This document shows, piece after piece, positions 1 to 18,000 of a stretch of 64,000 nt of DNA; the first letter of the stretch is position 1, and each line of letters starts with the position of its first letter. The DNA comes from Alentia gelatinosa (lineage: Eukaryota > Annelida > Polychaeta > Phyllodocida > Polynoidae): positions 94,010,797-94,074,796 of the forward strand of contig OX465580.1 in NCBI GenBank assembly GCA_950022655.1, read 5' to 3'. A model generated the notes under the pieces. It was given only the letters and a program-made list of their open reading frames with translations, made no database searches and had not been told where the DNA came from. The position numbers were made by a program, and so were the translations under genes.

Positions 1-488
1 AGAGTTGAAACCTGGGTTGTGTCACTGTGTTTCCTGCTTTTCTCTCATCCCCATCCCTTAGATTCGATCTCACCATGATATGACCCTGGCTGTTGATAGG
101 ACATAAAACACTAGCCAACCCACATCAATTAAAGCATCATCGTGTAATAGAAAAACCTGCCCATCCCTGATCCCAGTGCAATCTCGTCTCAACGCCCTCA
201 CCTCCACCCGACCCCCGCCCTCAAAAGAGCCCTCTTGTCTTGAGTAATTAGCTGTGGGCCCGGGGGCTCAGGGCAGGTGGCATGTTCTGTCGGCCCCCAT
301 AAAATCTGACTATTAGTTAATTAACCGTTAATCGATGTCGTTAGCTGTCGTTCAGTTCTCATTAATCCCCTTGGAAATGTTGCCGGGTCTCGGCTGCAAC
401 GGGATTCTCGTGTGACCCAAATCAGCTGTGACCTGGCAGGTTGCAGAGGGTACATGTGATACTTGCTGGTACATTTTTGAACTGATCA
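1..488. other. Leading non-coding stretch
   Basis: No gene, RNA or recognisable repeat is seen here. It is either intron of the endophilin-B gene whose later exons begin at 10007, or DNA upstream of it. The TTA at 489-491 is the left target duplication of the first MITE. Confidence 0.5.
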
Positions 489-491
489 TTA

Positions 492-848
492 AAAGCGGGC
501 GTCCACCAGCCACGACAAGGCTACGACAAGGCCATTACAAGGCCACGATTGGAAGCTTGTTGGGGGCCTGTCGGGGGCCTTCCGACAAGGTTATGACAAA
601 ATTGAACATGTTCGATTTTTGCCATGGCTAGACCATTGTCGTGGAGTGTCGTGGTTTCCTCGATATCACTGTTGTAGTGTGTCCGTACCATGGACGTCTT
701 TTTTACGGGAACCAGCAACGTCTATGACACGCCCCAACAACGCTGTCGTAAAGCCCCTCTTCTGACGACAAGGCTGCGACAAGGCACCGATAGGAACTTT
801 CTTGTCGGCTCTTATCGTAGCCTTGTCGTGGTTGGTGGACGCCCCATT
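492..848. mobile_element. Harbinger-like MITE, copy 1
   Basis: A short non-autonomous DNA element with inverted ends. The left end contains GGGCGTCCACCAGCCACGAC (498-517), and the right end reads the same in reverse complement with one change (G to A). Both ends continue into AAGGCTACGA. The candidate target duplication is TTA (489-491 and 849-851), which fits PIF/Harbinger elements, although TTAA is also possible here. The inside is rich in CGACAAGG and its complement and holds the palindrome GAACATGTTC. No transposase is encoded. Confidence 0.75.
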
Positions 849-884
849 TTAATCTACATACGTTTATTTACTACTAGGGAGTTA

Positions 885-1233
885 GGCCCCGCACCCACTT
901 ACTACGATTTTGCTTCCGACACGCCCTGACAAGCCTTAGGACACAAAATCGAACGTTGTGTCGGAAGCGTGCACAAGTGGACCTCGACTTCTGCGACACG
1001 CCCCGACATACTACTTATTTAGGTAATAAAAGTCATAGGTCACTGTCATCATTTTTAAAATAATTCAAGAAAACTGTATTCTGTAGTAGTCCGTGTCAGT
1101 TCTGTGGTCTCTTTTTTTTCTCGCCAAAAACCGTTCCGACACTTCCCGACACGCTCTAACAAGAGTGCTGCGATTGTGCTACGACAGAGAATTACGGTTG
1201 TCGGAGTGTGTCGTAACTAGTGGGTGCGGGGCC
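885..1233. mobile_element. Harbinger-like MITE, second family
   Basis: The ends are inverted repeats: GGCCCCGCACCCACT at the left, and its reverse complement AGTGGGTGCGGGGCC at the right. They are flanked by a direct TTA on each side (882-884 and 1234-1236). This is the target-site pattern of PIF/Harbinger elements and of Tourist-like MITEs. The internal sequence shares the CGACACGCCCCGACA style of the neighbouring MITE but the termini differ. It begins only about 35 bp after copy 1 of the other family. It has no coding capacity. Confidence 0.75.
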
Positions 1234-1236
1234 TTA

Positions 1237-4200
1237 TTGTCCTTGCTGTCGCTGCACGAGCTTCTCACACATCTACAATTCACACCTACAATGCTAGCCA
1301 CTATTGAAGATTATTGAAAGTCAAAGATACATCACAGATATTACATATATTACAAGGTTATAGTGTTGTGTCTATGTATGACATTGGTATAATCATTACC
1401 GGAAGATGTATTCGATTAGGTTACATGCTACCAAATCTTAAATCTATTCTTGATAGGGAATCTCGATTCATTTTGTTTGTAACATGAATACCTTGACAAT
1501 CTGCATTTCATCAAAGCAGACAAACTGCTCTTGGGTTACCTAGAACGTTCATGGCTGGCCCCATATTTCCTCTCCCTTTGGACGTGTTCATTGTAACATC
1601 GTCTTGTGTTAATCACTCAAGGGAATAATTGATATGAGAACCAGTCGCTCTCTATTATGCCATACAATGTTGAGTGAACCCAGGGGATCGTCCTGTGACT
1701 GGGTCAATTTGTCCTATGATGCCAACATAGGTTACATTTAACGTACCAACACATAACCACACTCCGTCGCTTCATTGCCCATAGGGAAGCTATCAAATGC
1801 CATGTAATTTTGGCATGATTTTTATGGCAATTTATAATCAATTATGACGCGGTCCTTTACATCGCTCAGTATGGAAATTCGTTGATATGTCCGTTATGTA
1901 GTTTTGTTGGAAGTGCAGAAGTCTATCTAGGTATTGTATTTCCATAAGTACTTATCAGGAAAACGGAGAGCAACGGAATAGATTAGACGAATTTACCGTA
2001 ATTCATTGTGAAGCGTAAGATCATGTTTTGGACACATGGAAACACTCTGTGATAGGTCTATTCTCTATGAGAATAGCGAAAGCATAAATATGATAAAAGT
2101 TGATGGCAGAATAGTGTGTGTGTGACAAGTGTCAGGGTCCAATATGAGGCCCTCTGGCTAGGATAAAATAATCATTACAACTTCTAGTTCAGCAGTCACC
2201 TGTCACTGCATCATATTCAAGTCGCCATTTATATTCAGTTTCCTGTTGTTGGGATGCAATACAGCAGTGGGCGCTGGTGGTAATGATTTATAAATACATC
2301 CCCGAAGGGAAGCCATATCATAGATATGAGAGAATAAATAAGTTCAATCATATCACAGTTTGTCATTCAAACTCTTGTCAGTGTGGAGTTTAATCTCCAC
2401 TTACTTTTGACAGCATGACAAATAACTGGGCGTGCTATCTGTATTAGTTATTCTCATGGTTTCCTTCAAATAAAAGGCTAGCAGTTGATTCAATATATTT
2501 AATTAAAGAATGGATTGTAATGATAGCGTTATCTCGATATACAGAATGTATAAGGTTGCATAAAATGGTAATGCTTAGTGGATTGTATACGCAATATAAC
2601 GGGAATATAATCTTTATGCAACTACTCTGGTCAGCCTTGTCAAGTGGTGTTGAAGAGCACTCACCGTAGTAATAAAATACTAATCACCGATTTCAGGTGT
2701 GCTACTCTTCTTGCTGAGAAAATATTAATCATGAAAGGTCCTGATGGTGTTTCATGAATGTTACCTTTAATGGTGAATTGTAAGAAAGTAATTTAGTTTC
2801 ATTTATGAAAATCCACTTATGCACATGACCTGTTGACTCTTCCAGCAAGTTCATATAACTTTAGGGGAGAATTATTTTTCCAAACCATAATGCTCTTGGA
2901 TAAAGTAAAAAGGAGTGACACAAGTAATGGCCGGTGAATCATAGGATGAATGGCACGGTATCAGTTTACTTGAAGACGTTCATTTTCAATAGGCCTAATT
3001 GGTCGAGCATTAAGCTAACGCAACCTCGCAGTAGTAACCGACATGTTTATAATACGCCTGGGATGAGTAGTTCAGATGCGCTTATCGAGCTCTCCATTCA
3101 TAAGCTGAGTCGCTCTCACCGTCTGCATAGACGTCCAAATAAAGAGGCCACCAGAATAGGTTTCTGATGGCCGCACGCAAGGTGGACATTACTGTGAGGT
3201 ACATAATCACGTGACATCCCCCTATGTCACGCACTTGTAAACGCTTGTCGGCGTCCTGTCAAAGGTGTCCATTGGTCTATATGTAGTAAACATCACTCAG
3301 ATAATGTCATATTAGACAAGTATTTATATGATGGCATGGATAAAGGCTTCAGCGAGTCTATCACAAAGTGTATGCTAATCTTGTCTACCAACATGGAAAC
3401 AATGCTTTGACAACAGATATCTGCCATATCGTTTCAATGGGAAAGGGAAATTAGCATGGTAATTCATCACTATTAGATTCTTCATACCTTTATACTACTT
3501 CCTGGTGAATTAGAGAGAAACAATGGGAGCTCTATCCCATGCTACCATCCGTGCGGGTACATCACGCTTCATGTAAAGTTATTTGCCATACACAATACCA
3601 TAAATTCCATGGGGAAACGGATTTATAATTTTTTTACTACTAATCAAGACCCTTCACACATAATATGTGATTGTGTAGATTATACCACGGACTTGGTCAT
3701 ACAAGTCCGTGACTATATTATAGTTCACGTATCAACGATGGTATTGAAATGGGGTGAGGGGTGATGCTTATACATATCGCAATCACTTGATTTGTCTCTT
3801 AGCTTTAGCCTCCAACATTTTTACGTCTTCATGGGTTGTCATTAGAGAAGTATCTCAGCTTCCCAATGTCTGTGATAAAGTAGAGTCCAGGTTCTCCTTT
3901 CAATGAAAAGAAATTTAGACTTGGCCAGCGCTGTTGCAGAGGCATGCGCCGTGGCACCTTGGGGACCTTCGTTAAAATTTGAAGCAGTGATGCTATATTT
4001 AGCAGCAGGCTAATCGACAAGCTAATTCCACCCCCACCACAGCGCAGCCATGAAGGATGGTAAGCGCGGGAATGCAGTTACGTCTCGCTGAAGTCTCGCC
4101 AATTCATCAGACAGCTTCCATATCATGTAGGATGAGATGGAAATGACGATGTGTGTATTATCCTCGATAGGTCGTTCCCAGTAGTGCATTATATCATTAG

Positions 4201-5320
4201 AGACGTGCTACGCCATCGATAAGCAACTGTGGACGGCTAAGTAAAGTTACCGATACAGGCAACCCCTCATACTCATTTTAACTCGCTTAGAAAATCCCAT
4301 CTCGCTGCTGTCGGGATGTTTTGTGACTAATGGAGGTGAGATAAAGTCGGCTATACGCTGCTGGGAGGTACTGGGGTCTAATAGAGATAGTCCTTGTTGT
4401 ATTTATATGGATTGTGATTTACAGATTAAGCCTAACGCGATAATCATCTGTTAAGAACGTGAAATACGTCAGGGACATAAGAGGACCTCCTAAAGGGATT
4501 TGCAAGCAGTATGGTCGCTAAAGAAAACTAGCAGAAGATATTTCATCATTGAACTGAAAAAAAAATGGTTTCAAGAACAGAAAGGTATGCTATACCAAGA
4601 AAAAACCGTGGATCCATAATATTAAAGACTCAGTTTCATTATTCAACACATGTTTAATATGATATTTGATAAGGATACTTTCCTATGATAACGCGGTGAT
4701 AGTGAATGCTATGTATTTGTTTAGAAAAGATCTCATAGATTGAAAGCTATCACCCAACTGGGTTTTAAACAGTATAGTCATACTTTTTGTACAATTTAGT
4801 CGGACAGGTCTTACAAAATTATTTTGTCGAGAGGAAGACGTTTCGCTCACTTAGCCTTTCATAATTTCTACACTTTCTACCAAAACATTACACACGTTTA
4901 CCTGGAAATACATTTCTCTATAAGTAAAATCACAACATGTATACATTTTGTACTTTCATTATAATTTCACGATGGTACGACCTTTGTCCAATGAACACTA
5001 TACTTATCCTGTCCACATTGCTGCCACATTAGTGGATACAAATATCGACGTTGTCTAAAAGTTTATATTTGTTCTCTAATCATGACAAGGAATGTGGCAA
5101 GTTGACTATGTTCCTTTTATATTGCAATCCATTGATAGTCGCCATAGGTTTAATAACCACAGGATATTTGTAAAATTAATGAATGCGGTATGGTCCTATG
5201 GGGTTTATAGATCTAACAATTTATCAAATTATGCAGTATCTAGGACGTGGAAAATATGTCTGAACATGCGCAGCATCTAAGGACTGCGTTACTTCTGCGA
5301 ACTTGGAAGTGCTGCCATAC
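1237..5320. other. Non-coding AT-rich stretch
   Basis: No gene is supported. The few open frames above 60 codons have no recognisable domain or splice-consistent partner. A perfect 10-bp hairpin at 3686-3711 is listed separately. It is probably intron or upstream DNA of the endophilin-B gene. Confidence 0.5.
3686..3711. repeat. Short perfect hairpin
   Basis: CACGGACTTG and its exact complement CAAGTCCGTG are separated by the six bases GTCATA. The flanking TATA-like bases partly extend the stem. There is no adjacent T-run or gene to suggest a job. Confidence 0.6.
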
Positions 5321-10006
<4,686 letters not shown>

Positions 10007-10140
10007 GTGCCGCTCTACTGAAGGTCGGAGCTGCCGAACAGAAGCTCGGCCAGGCGGAGAGAGAGTTCAACAGCTCGGCGCAAAATAACTTCATCCAACC
10101 TCTGCGGGCCTTCCTGGAGGGAGATATGAAGACTGTACAG
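10007..10140 (+). CDS. SH3GLB1: Endophilin-B exon (BAR domain, first in window)
   Basis: The acceptor is TTTGTACAG and the donor is GTGAGT. The exon codes (G)AALLKVGAAEQKLGQAERE and then NNFIQPLRAFLEGDMKTVQ, a BAR-domain helix typical of endophilin B. It enters in phase 1 and leaves in phase 0. Confidence 0.92.
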
Positions 10141-13100
10141 GTGAGTCAGAGTTGAGCGGATAGGAGGGCTGCTCAGTAGGCCACCCTCAGATATTCAGTG
10201 TGAATAAAATAGATAGGGAGTAGTCATAAAATAAGTGCGGGTGGGGGATGGGATGAAATATTTTGAAAATTTTGCGTACATCCCTTCTTAAACCTTTAAT
10301 TCAGTACGTGAAAAAAGTGGAAGTAGATCGGGGTCAAATTCTTGAGAAATATTGCGTGCGTGCTTTATAGATGGCTTTATTATGTCTCTTTCGCTGTTAT
10401 ACAGAAGATTCTATATTTGTCTTTACAGGAGTACCCCGTGTAATAGTTTCTTTATAATTTCAAAAGTTCAATATACTTTTGTTATTCAGTGGTGGCGGTG
10501 GGCTAAGGCTGCGTTTTCGATACGCCCCGTCTTACACACATACGTTTGTTATTCTGGCTATTCTAAAGACATTTTCCATTTTGTCATAAACCTTCGTTTC
10601 TATACAATCTTTTATGGTACGAAGGTAGCCTCGGTTGTTGACACGGCGTAAAATCTCCATCACTCAATCTTCTTCTTTTTTCTGATCAAGTTTTTTCAAA
10701 AATTCCTGTTGGGGTATCTTTAAATGACGGAGTATTCTTCTTAAATACAAATATTTTTAGATTATCCTGTATTCTGACCTTGCCTGGTGTGATTTCATCT
10801 AGATGGAAGTACGCATACATAGATTAGGGTATTCGCTATGAACACAACAAACAAGTAGCCATTCGCGAGGCCTCTGTGAGTAGAATTAGCTGACTAGACA
10901 GACAGGTCGGTAACTAGATCGGACAAAATTACTGTGGTCTGTGACAGACAAACCAATTAGTGTTCACTGGGATGGCACAGAGACAGTGGAGGGGAAGCTA
11001 GAGATGACATGAGGGGCGGCCGCCGGGGTCATGGGAATGTAACGGTTATATTCTGCCTCAAGTGCTGGCAACCGCGAGTAAGACCGGGGCGGCCCAAGTA
11101 GGACGTCCCCTTGTTGGCAATGTAAGGCGCTTCCAGGCCAACAAACCCAGCTGATGATACACCACTGAATGTAGTAGGGTTTCGTTTTGTATCAAGCCCC
11201 CCTGAACGTTATTGTCAGGTGTTGAAAGCCAGGGGGAAGAAGAATATAGTATAAAGATAGTATATGGCGTTGTATTGTAAGAGGCATTTTATCCACCAGA
11301 GAGAGAATTATTTCAAACAAAATGGAAAGTTAGTATGGCTCTGCTCCCCCTTCTCGCTAAATTCGCTTAGTTCTCTATCAAGGTATTTATAACCTATATC
11401 AAAATGAGCATATTACCGTATTCATAGAGTGAGACACACTGGTGACTCGCATGTTACTTTGGCGAGATACAAAAAATGTACTTCAAGTTGATCTTACTTT
11501 TATTTGTTTCTTTCGTTTCAAGCCAAGTTCTATGAGAAAACCGGTTGCATGTGTGTTTGTCAGTTTAGCTAAGGTTTCATGAAGTTAATTCAGTCTGTAC
11601 TGAGGCCGACGTGTTTCATCATTACTTCATCATTAGCTTTCTCAGTTATGGCTGTTTTTTGTCCTTGGAACTGACTGGTGGAACACACCCTGTAGAGGAT
11701 CCCTTTGAAACACTTGTTTATCAGGTAATTTCATGTTAGACCTGTCTATAAACCCAATGGAATCTTCCTCTGTCAGAAAGGAACCCCAAATTCCCCTTCA
11801 AGAGGAACTGTTTAAAGTTCTGGTCTCTATATCACTATTGTGACCAATTATATTGGTTTCTATACAAAGAGATTAGTCATCTAAATTGCCCGTTTTTATT
11901 AGTATAAAAAATGACTCCATTAAGATAGTCTCTACATTGTAGCAGCTCCTCCCTGTCTTGATATTTAGCTGTATTCTAATATGTAAAACAGTTTGCCCTC
12001 ATGGGTGTATGCTGAGATGACACCTGAGCGACCTTCCTGCCATGTGCCATAGACTGGAATGAGAATGGTCAATCCTCATTTGCTGTTGTTTCAACAGCCA
12101 ATCACAGTGCAGAACTTGCAATCTCAACCTGCAGCAAGATGCCATCTGCTGTCTGTATGTAAGCTGAAGAATCTGTCATTAAAATCATTTAAGTTTCTTG
12201 ACTTATAGTAGTACATAATAACCCTGTGTTCGAGTTATTCCTCCCTTACGCTTAAGGTCTATACCTAGCTAGTCTAGGCTCCCAGATTGTACAATGTGTC
12301 ACTGAGAGATTTAAAAAGAATATAGCGCAGTATATGATTGTGACCTGAACTTATTATTGCATGTTAAGTGATTATATCCCCTTGTTTTACTTTTACAGAA
12401 AGAACGGAAGGTCCTGGAGAACAAACGTCTTGATCTTGATGCAGCAAAAACAAGGCTTAGACGTGCGAAGGCCATGTCCTCCAAGGAGCAGGTGCGTGTG
12501 GCATGGACTTATCTCTGTTATCAGCCGTAACCTTTACTACATACACAGGTCGCGGGATTCATTCTCAGGATAATATATTTAGTAACCGAATTGAGATAAA
12601 TATTTACAAAAGGAAACAGACAAAGCCTTTTTTCTGCTACTGTTGTCTAGAGAAAACAGAATGAGCAAAACAAAATGTTAAGCTGTATCCAGTGGAATGG
12701 TTGTTTTTTTTTAATTTTTTTTAGTATATGATAAACTAGTATATTATCGGCATGTATTTGCTATTGTATTCTAACGTTGAATGAATCAAAGAATAACATA
12801 CGATAGGGACTTGCAGACAGGAGGTCACATACACAGTATTCCTGTTCTATACTTTCTGAGAGGAGGCTATGAAATTCAGAATCGCAAATCGAGTTCAGTG
12901 CACCCGTGACCTTCCACTCATGCTGCGGTATCCCTCCCTTCTATATCTGGTATTAGAGATGGGAAAGTAAACCTGTAACAACGTATTGAGGTTTATGGAG
13001 GATGTATTTTCAGTGTTTACATTCAGTTGAGCGAACGGTTTGCCATTTTGACTATCTGCCGAAGCGACAATACTCGTTGGGAAATGATTCCGATCACCTT

Positions 13101-14976
13101 CATCACAACTGTAGTTTCAGTGTGACCTTTGCAGTAGAAATCATTAATCCTGATCGCAGTTTGAGATTGATTCTTAATGCCGATGATGACTTGAAGTGCT
13201 GAGTACTTTGGCCCGTGAAACAAGAAATATATCCGATTAGTTTGGAAGTATGAATAATCATTTGAGAATTAATCACAAAGATAAACTGAGTTTTTCCTTT
13301 GAAATATGAAATATAACCTACTTGTATATTTTTTTTCTTTCTTTTTTTATACTTGTATATTCTATACACAAATAGAATAATGCTACAGATATATAACCAA
13401 TACCGATCCACAATGAAAATATCTTAGTAATAATGTCTGAAATATGTTTGTAGTTTCATTATGCTCAGATTCTCAAAATGTATCAATTTTGATCACGCCA
13501 AAAATATACGATCATGGATCAGGTACTTGTTGTTTATAAACACTGTATTAAGAGAACGTGGACCCAATATTACTAAGAAGTATCACCTATGGAACAGTCT
13601 TTTATCCTACCTTGACATTTTTTGCATCGATGTCAATAGTAGGGAAAGATTTCAGGTTTTTGGGGGGCCAACAGTTTGCGAAATCAGATGATCCCATTGT
13701 CACTCTCCTAGCAGAGATTTCATACCGCAAGTAAACGAGGTTCGTGTTCTGGGTTTGGACATAGACTGGATACCGGTCTTAATAAATATCAGGACCCGTA
13801 ACGAGTATCACTCACGACTTTGAACTTCCCTCTCTCCCCCTGACTTGAATTTTTAAAAAAAACACTTCTAAGGCCACTTAAAAAAAAAAACTTTTTTTAG
13901 AAGATTTTTTTTTTTTTTTTTTAATAGATAAGATGACAATTTGATAGAAATCATGAAAAATATGAGTATTTGGTATCAAATTAAAGCTCCTGATGTAAGG
14001 AATGCATTTAATGTGGTTATATGGTTGGCAAAAGTGATGCATAAAGTGGTTTCATGTAACCAATTAAGGGGGGCATCAACCAACCATGACAAGACTACGA
14101 CAATGGCTTTCCGACAAGGTCCACGACAGCTCTACGATTGGAAGCCTTGTCATAGCCTTGTCGTGGTTGGTGGACCCCAGTTCCCGACAAGAGGCTACAA
14201 CAAGGCCATGACAGGCTGTGACATGAAGCTTGTCGGGGGCCTTCCGACAACGTTAGACAATATTGAACATGTTCGATTTTTGCTACGACTAGACCTTTGT
14301 CGTGGAGTGTTGTGGATTCCTCGATATCACTGTTGTAGTGTGTCGGGCGCCTTTTTTATGGCAACCAGCAACGTCTACGACATGCCACGACACCGCTGTC
14401 CCTACCCTGCTCTTCTCACGACAAGGCTGCGACAAGGCTGCGATTGGAACTTTCATGTTGGCACTTGTCGTAGCCTTGTCGGGGTTGGTGGACGCCCCCC
14501 TTTAGAGTAAAACCCCGCTCCTGGGACACCCCACATGCTCCCGACACGCCAGGACACTGCTGTGTTGGTGGACCCCAGTTCCCGACAAGAGGCTACAACA
14601 AGGCCATGACAGGCAGCGATTTTTGCTACGACTAGACCTTTGTCGTGGAGTGTTGTGGATTCCTCGATATCACTGTCGTAGTGTGTCGGAACCATGGGCG
14701 ACTTTTTAATAGCAACGTCTACAACACCCCAGGACACAGCTGTCCCGACCCTGCTCTTCTCACGACAAGGCTGCGACAAGGCTGCGATTGGAACTTTCAT
14801 GTTGGCACTTGTTGTAGCCTTGTCGTGGTTGGTGGACCCCCCTTTAGAGTAATACCCCGCTCCTGGGACAACCCACATGCTCCTGACATGCCATGACACT
14901 CCACGACAAAGGTCCAGTTGTAGGAAAAATCGAACATGTTCGATTTTGTCGTAGCCTTGTCGGAAGGTCCACGACC

Positions 14977-15009
<33 letters not shown>

Positions 15010-18000
15010 GCGCCCTCGTCATATTTTTCATGGCTTGGTGATGAGAAACAATTTTTTTTTTTTGAGTGGCCTAAACATCAGTTGAGATAGATGTAAATAC
15101 ATAAACTATTGTCATCCTTCCAAAATACAGCAGATAACCCTTTAAAATATTTTACTAAAAACATCGTAAATCCACACACAGTGCACTTGCCAAAATGTAT
15201 GCAGGTTCACCAGTAACCCGCCAGTCGGAGGTGGGTCATTAGCTAAGACAAAATGGTAAGCAGTACCTTACTTAATTTGTGTTCACAGTAGTATAGGCCA
15301 GTCTTCAGGCCAGGTTGATGCACCTGAAACCAATGGAACGGATTGGCCCGAAGATAGCAAAAGAAACCCAGGCTGCGAAGCCAGCTGCGTACCTCTATCC
15401 TGCTCCTGCTAAATTATTATTGCAATATATCTGAGAGCGGAACCGCGTAGAAAACGTACGTACGTTTTCTCGTGCCGATACTGCATGGAATGAGTGGGGC
15501 AGATTGCTGCATTGTCATAGTGAAGGCGCTATTAGTGTGGCCTCGAGGGGAGGGCACACCTCAAGGCTAATTGTCATCACAGGGCTTTGTTACTGACAGA
15601 AGACGTTCACTCATATTCAATGAGCACTTTCCTTTGTTATACCCCTGCTCAATACGCCATGCTGGCGCATAAAAGACAGCAATTGCTTCACTTCTAACCA
15701 CCAAATAATTCTATTCAGCCTTTATCAAAAATATGAGTTTTACAATATAGTAGTGTTATAATCATAATTGATGAACGTGTTAACAGAGAAACTAACGATA
15801 GAAGCTCAGAATAGAAATAAATATTTGTATTGTTCATATTCATACCATATCTGGGTTTTTTTCTTTCTAAAACAACAAGCTTGCTAAAATGTCCATCGTT
15901 TATACATAATGAATCAGCATAAACTAGACACATCAGAATATATAAGATAGGTGCTACGAATGCTATGTCGTTGCGTCAGGATTCAGATTAAATATTCAGA
16001 TAAAAGATAAGAACGGTTGTCTACGTGAGAAACTGCTGATTCAGGCCAATCGCAAAATAAAACATGACGTATGTGAGAGGTGACAGTAACAGAGGACATC
16101 ATCTCCACAGGCTGACAGAAGTTGCCCTAGAGGGATCTGGTACTGGAGCGTCTCGTTATATGCATGTACATATAACCGATTATGAGCTTGAAAGAGAGTG
16201 CGCGGTATGTTCAGAGCCTCTGTGTGGAGTTTTAACCGCCTGCCAGTCACTGGTAAAATCAGAAAACGCGACACCAAGCTCAGAAAAATGTGCTACACCA
16301 AGCGAAAATATGTTTTATGTACGATGCTGTTTCTGTGTTAACCAGGGCCCTGTTTTTTAGTCACGACATTCGTAAATTATGACACATATCTGCCGTAAGT
16401 GTGCTAGAGAGATACGATCGTAGAGCAGATACGACACTTAGTGGAGATACGACACTTAGGGAGGTAAAAGGTGTGCTATAGTTACGACACTCGGTGGTCA
16501 CTGGACCGGAAAATGTGTCCCTAAGTGTCGTATGCCTAAGACCACTCTGGACATGTCGTAACAAACGCGGAACTTAACTTCCCGTAGGAATTAAGCAATG
16601 AAATTTGAACACGAGTAAGGTATACATATAACCTATAATCGCCCCAAATATGAAGAAAATCGGCCATAGCGTTGCGAAGCTATCGACGTATGAATTTCGT
16701 CATAGCACTCTCTGCTCTAGTGGCCAGTGTATCCCTATGCTCACGTGACCCTAATTTATGCAGTGACCTCGACATTCACTGTGCAGGGGAGGTGGGAGGG
16801 TGCAATGGCCACCAGATCAGACGTTTGCTATGACGAAATTTAAACGCCGATAGCTTCGCAACGCTAAGGCCGATTTTCTTCATATTTGGGGCGATTATAG
16901 GTTATATGTATCCCTTACTCGTATTAAAATTTCATTGCTTAATTCGTATGGGAAGCACAGGGAATCGACAGTGACGTTTTATAGAACATAAGACAGTTCT
17001 ATACTTGTCGTAACTTCAGACGAATTTCCCCAAGATCCCTTGATTCGACTTACGACCGTGTCTATAGCACACCCGCCATCTTGTGTCTTGAAAAAACGCG
17101 TAAAATCTTGATCCGATCTCAGGCGATCATATACTTGTGATGTCGTGACTAAAAAACAGGGCCCAGACATATAACTATGGGCTCATTTTTGTAAGTAAGG
17201 AAATCGTGTTGTTAACTGGCCAGTTAGCCTGTAGAACCTTTTAGATTTATATGAATGGCTATAACTATTGTTTTTAACACTAAAACTGTACAAATTGGCT
17301 AAAAAGTTGTCTTATTGCTTTTCATATGTAAATTATGATTAAGACTGAAGATGTCAACAGGGAGGTATATACATATTTGGCTATCACTAACAATTTTCCT
17401 CAGCAATTCTGAATAATCTATTTTATCTATAATATTAGAATATTAAGCACGGCCTTTCCCATTATCTATAACTACCATCAGGAGATATATGCTGCCTTAT
17501 GAAAGCACTAAAAGACATTTATGTAGGAGATAAAAGCTTTATAAGCGTAGTTTTTAGGGGGAATCTAATACCGGGACCGGGAAAGGGGTGTGAGGTGAAG
17601 GTCGCCCGACGCTGTAGGGACGCTGAATGGAACGCAGTCTCAGCATATTGTACAATCAGCAGAGGCGCCACATCCCGCGCCTACAGCGCTAATGTTGCCC
17701 AGAGGTCCGACAGAGATTCGGGTTGAAACCGCTCAATTGAACTAAGGCCCCGCCGCTGTGAATTGATAACAGAGCTTTCTGCCGTGTCAGCACATTTCTG
17801 AGACTCCCAAGACGGGACAGAGTTAAATCAAATAACGAGGAATATGTTTGAAGCGGAGTTTTACTCCTTTATAGTAGTCTGCATGTATATTTAGTCGCAT
17901 ATATGCTTACTCTTCAGGATTGTATTTGATTTAATCGTTGTTTAAACGTTTAGCTTTGTAATATGACATATGGCCCTAAAACTATTTTGTAATTAATTAG

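Noticed and set aside
13941..15031. Open frames of up to 192 codons on both strands near 14-15 kb
   Set aside because: Sense and antisense frames give similar peptides because they run through inverted and tandem MITE repeats.
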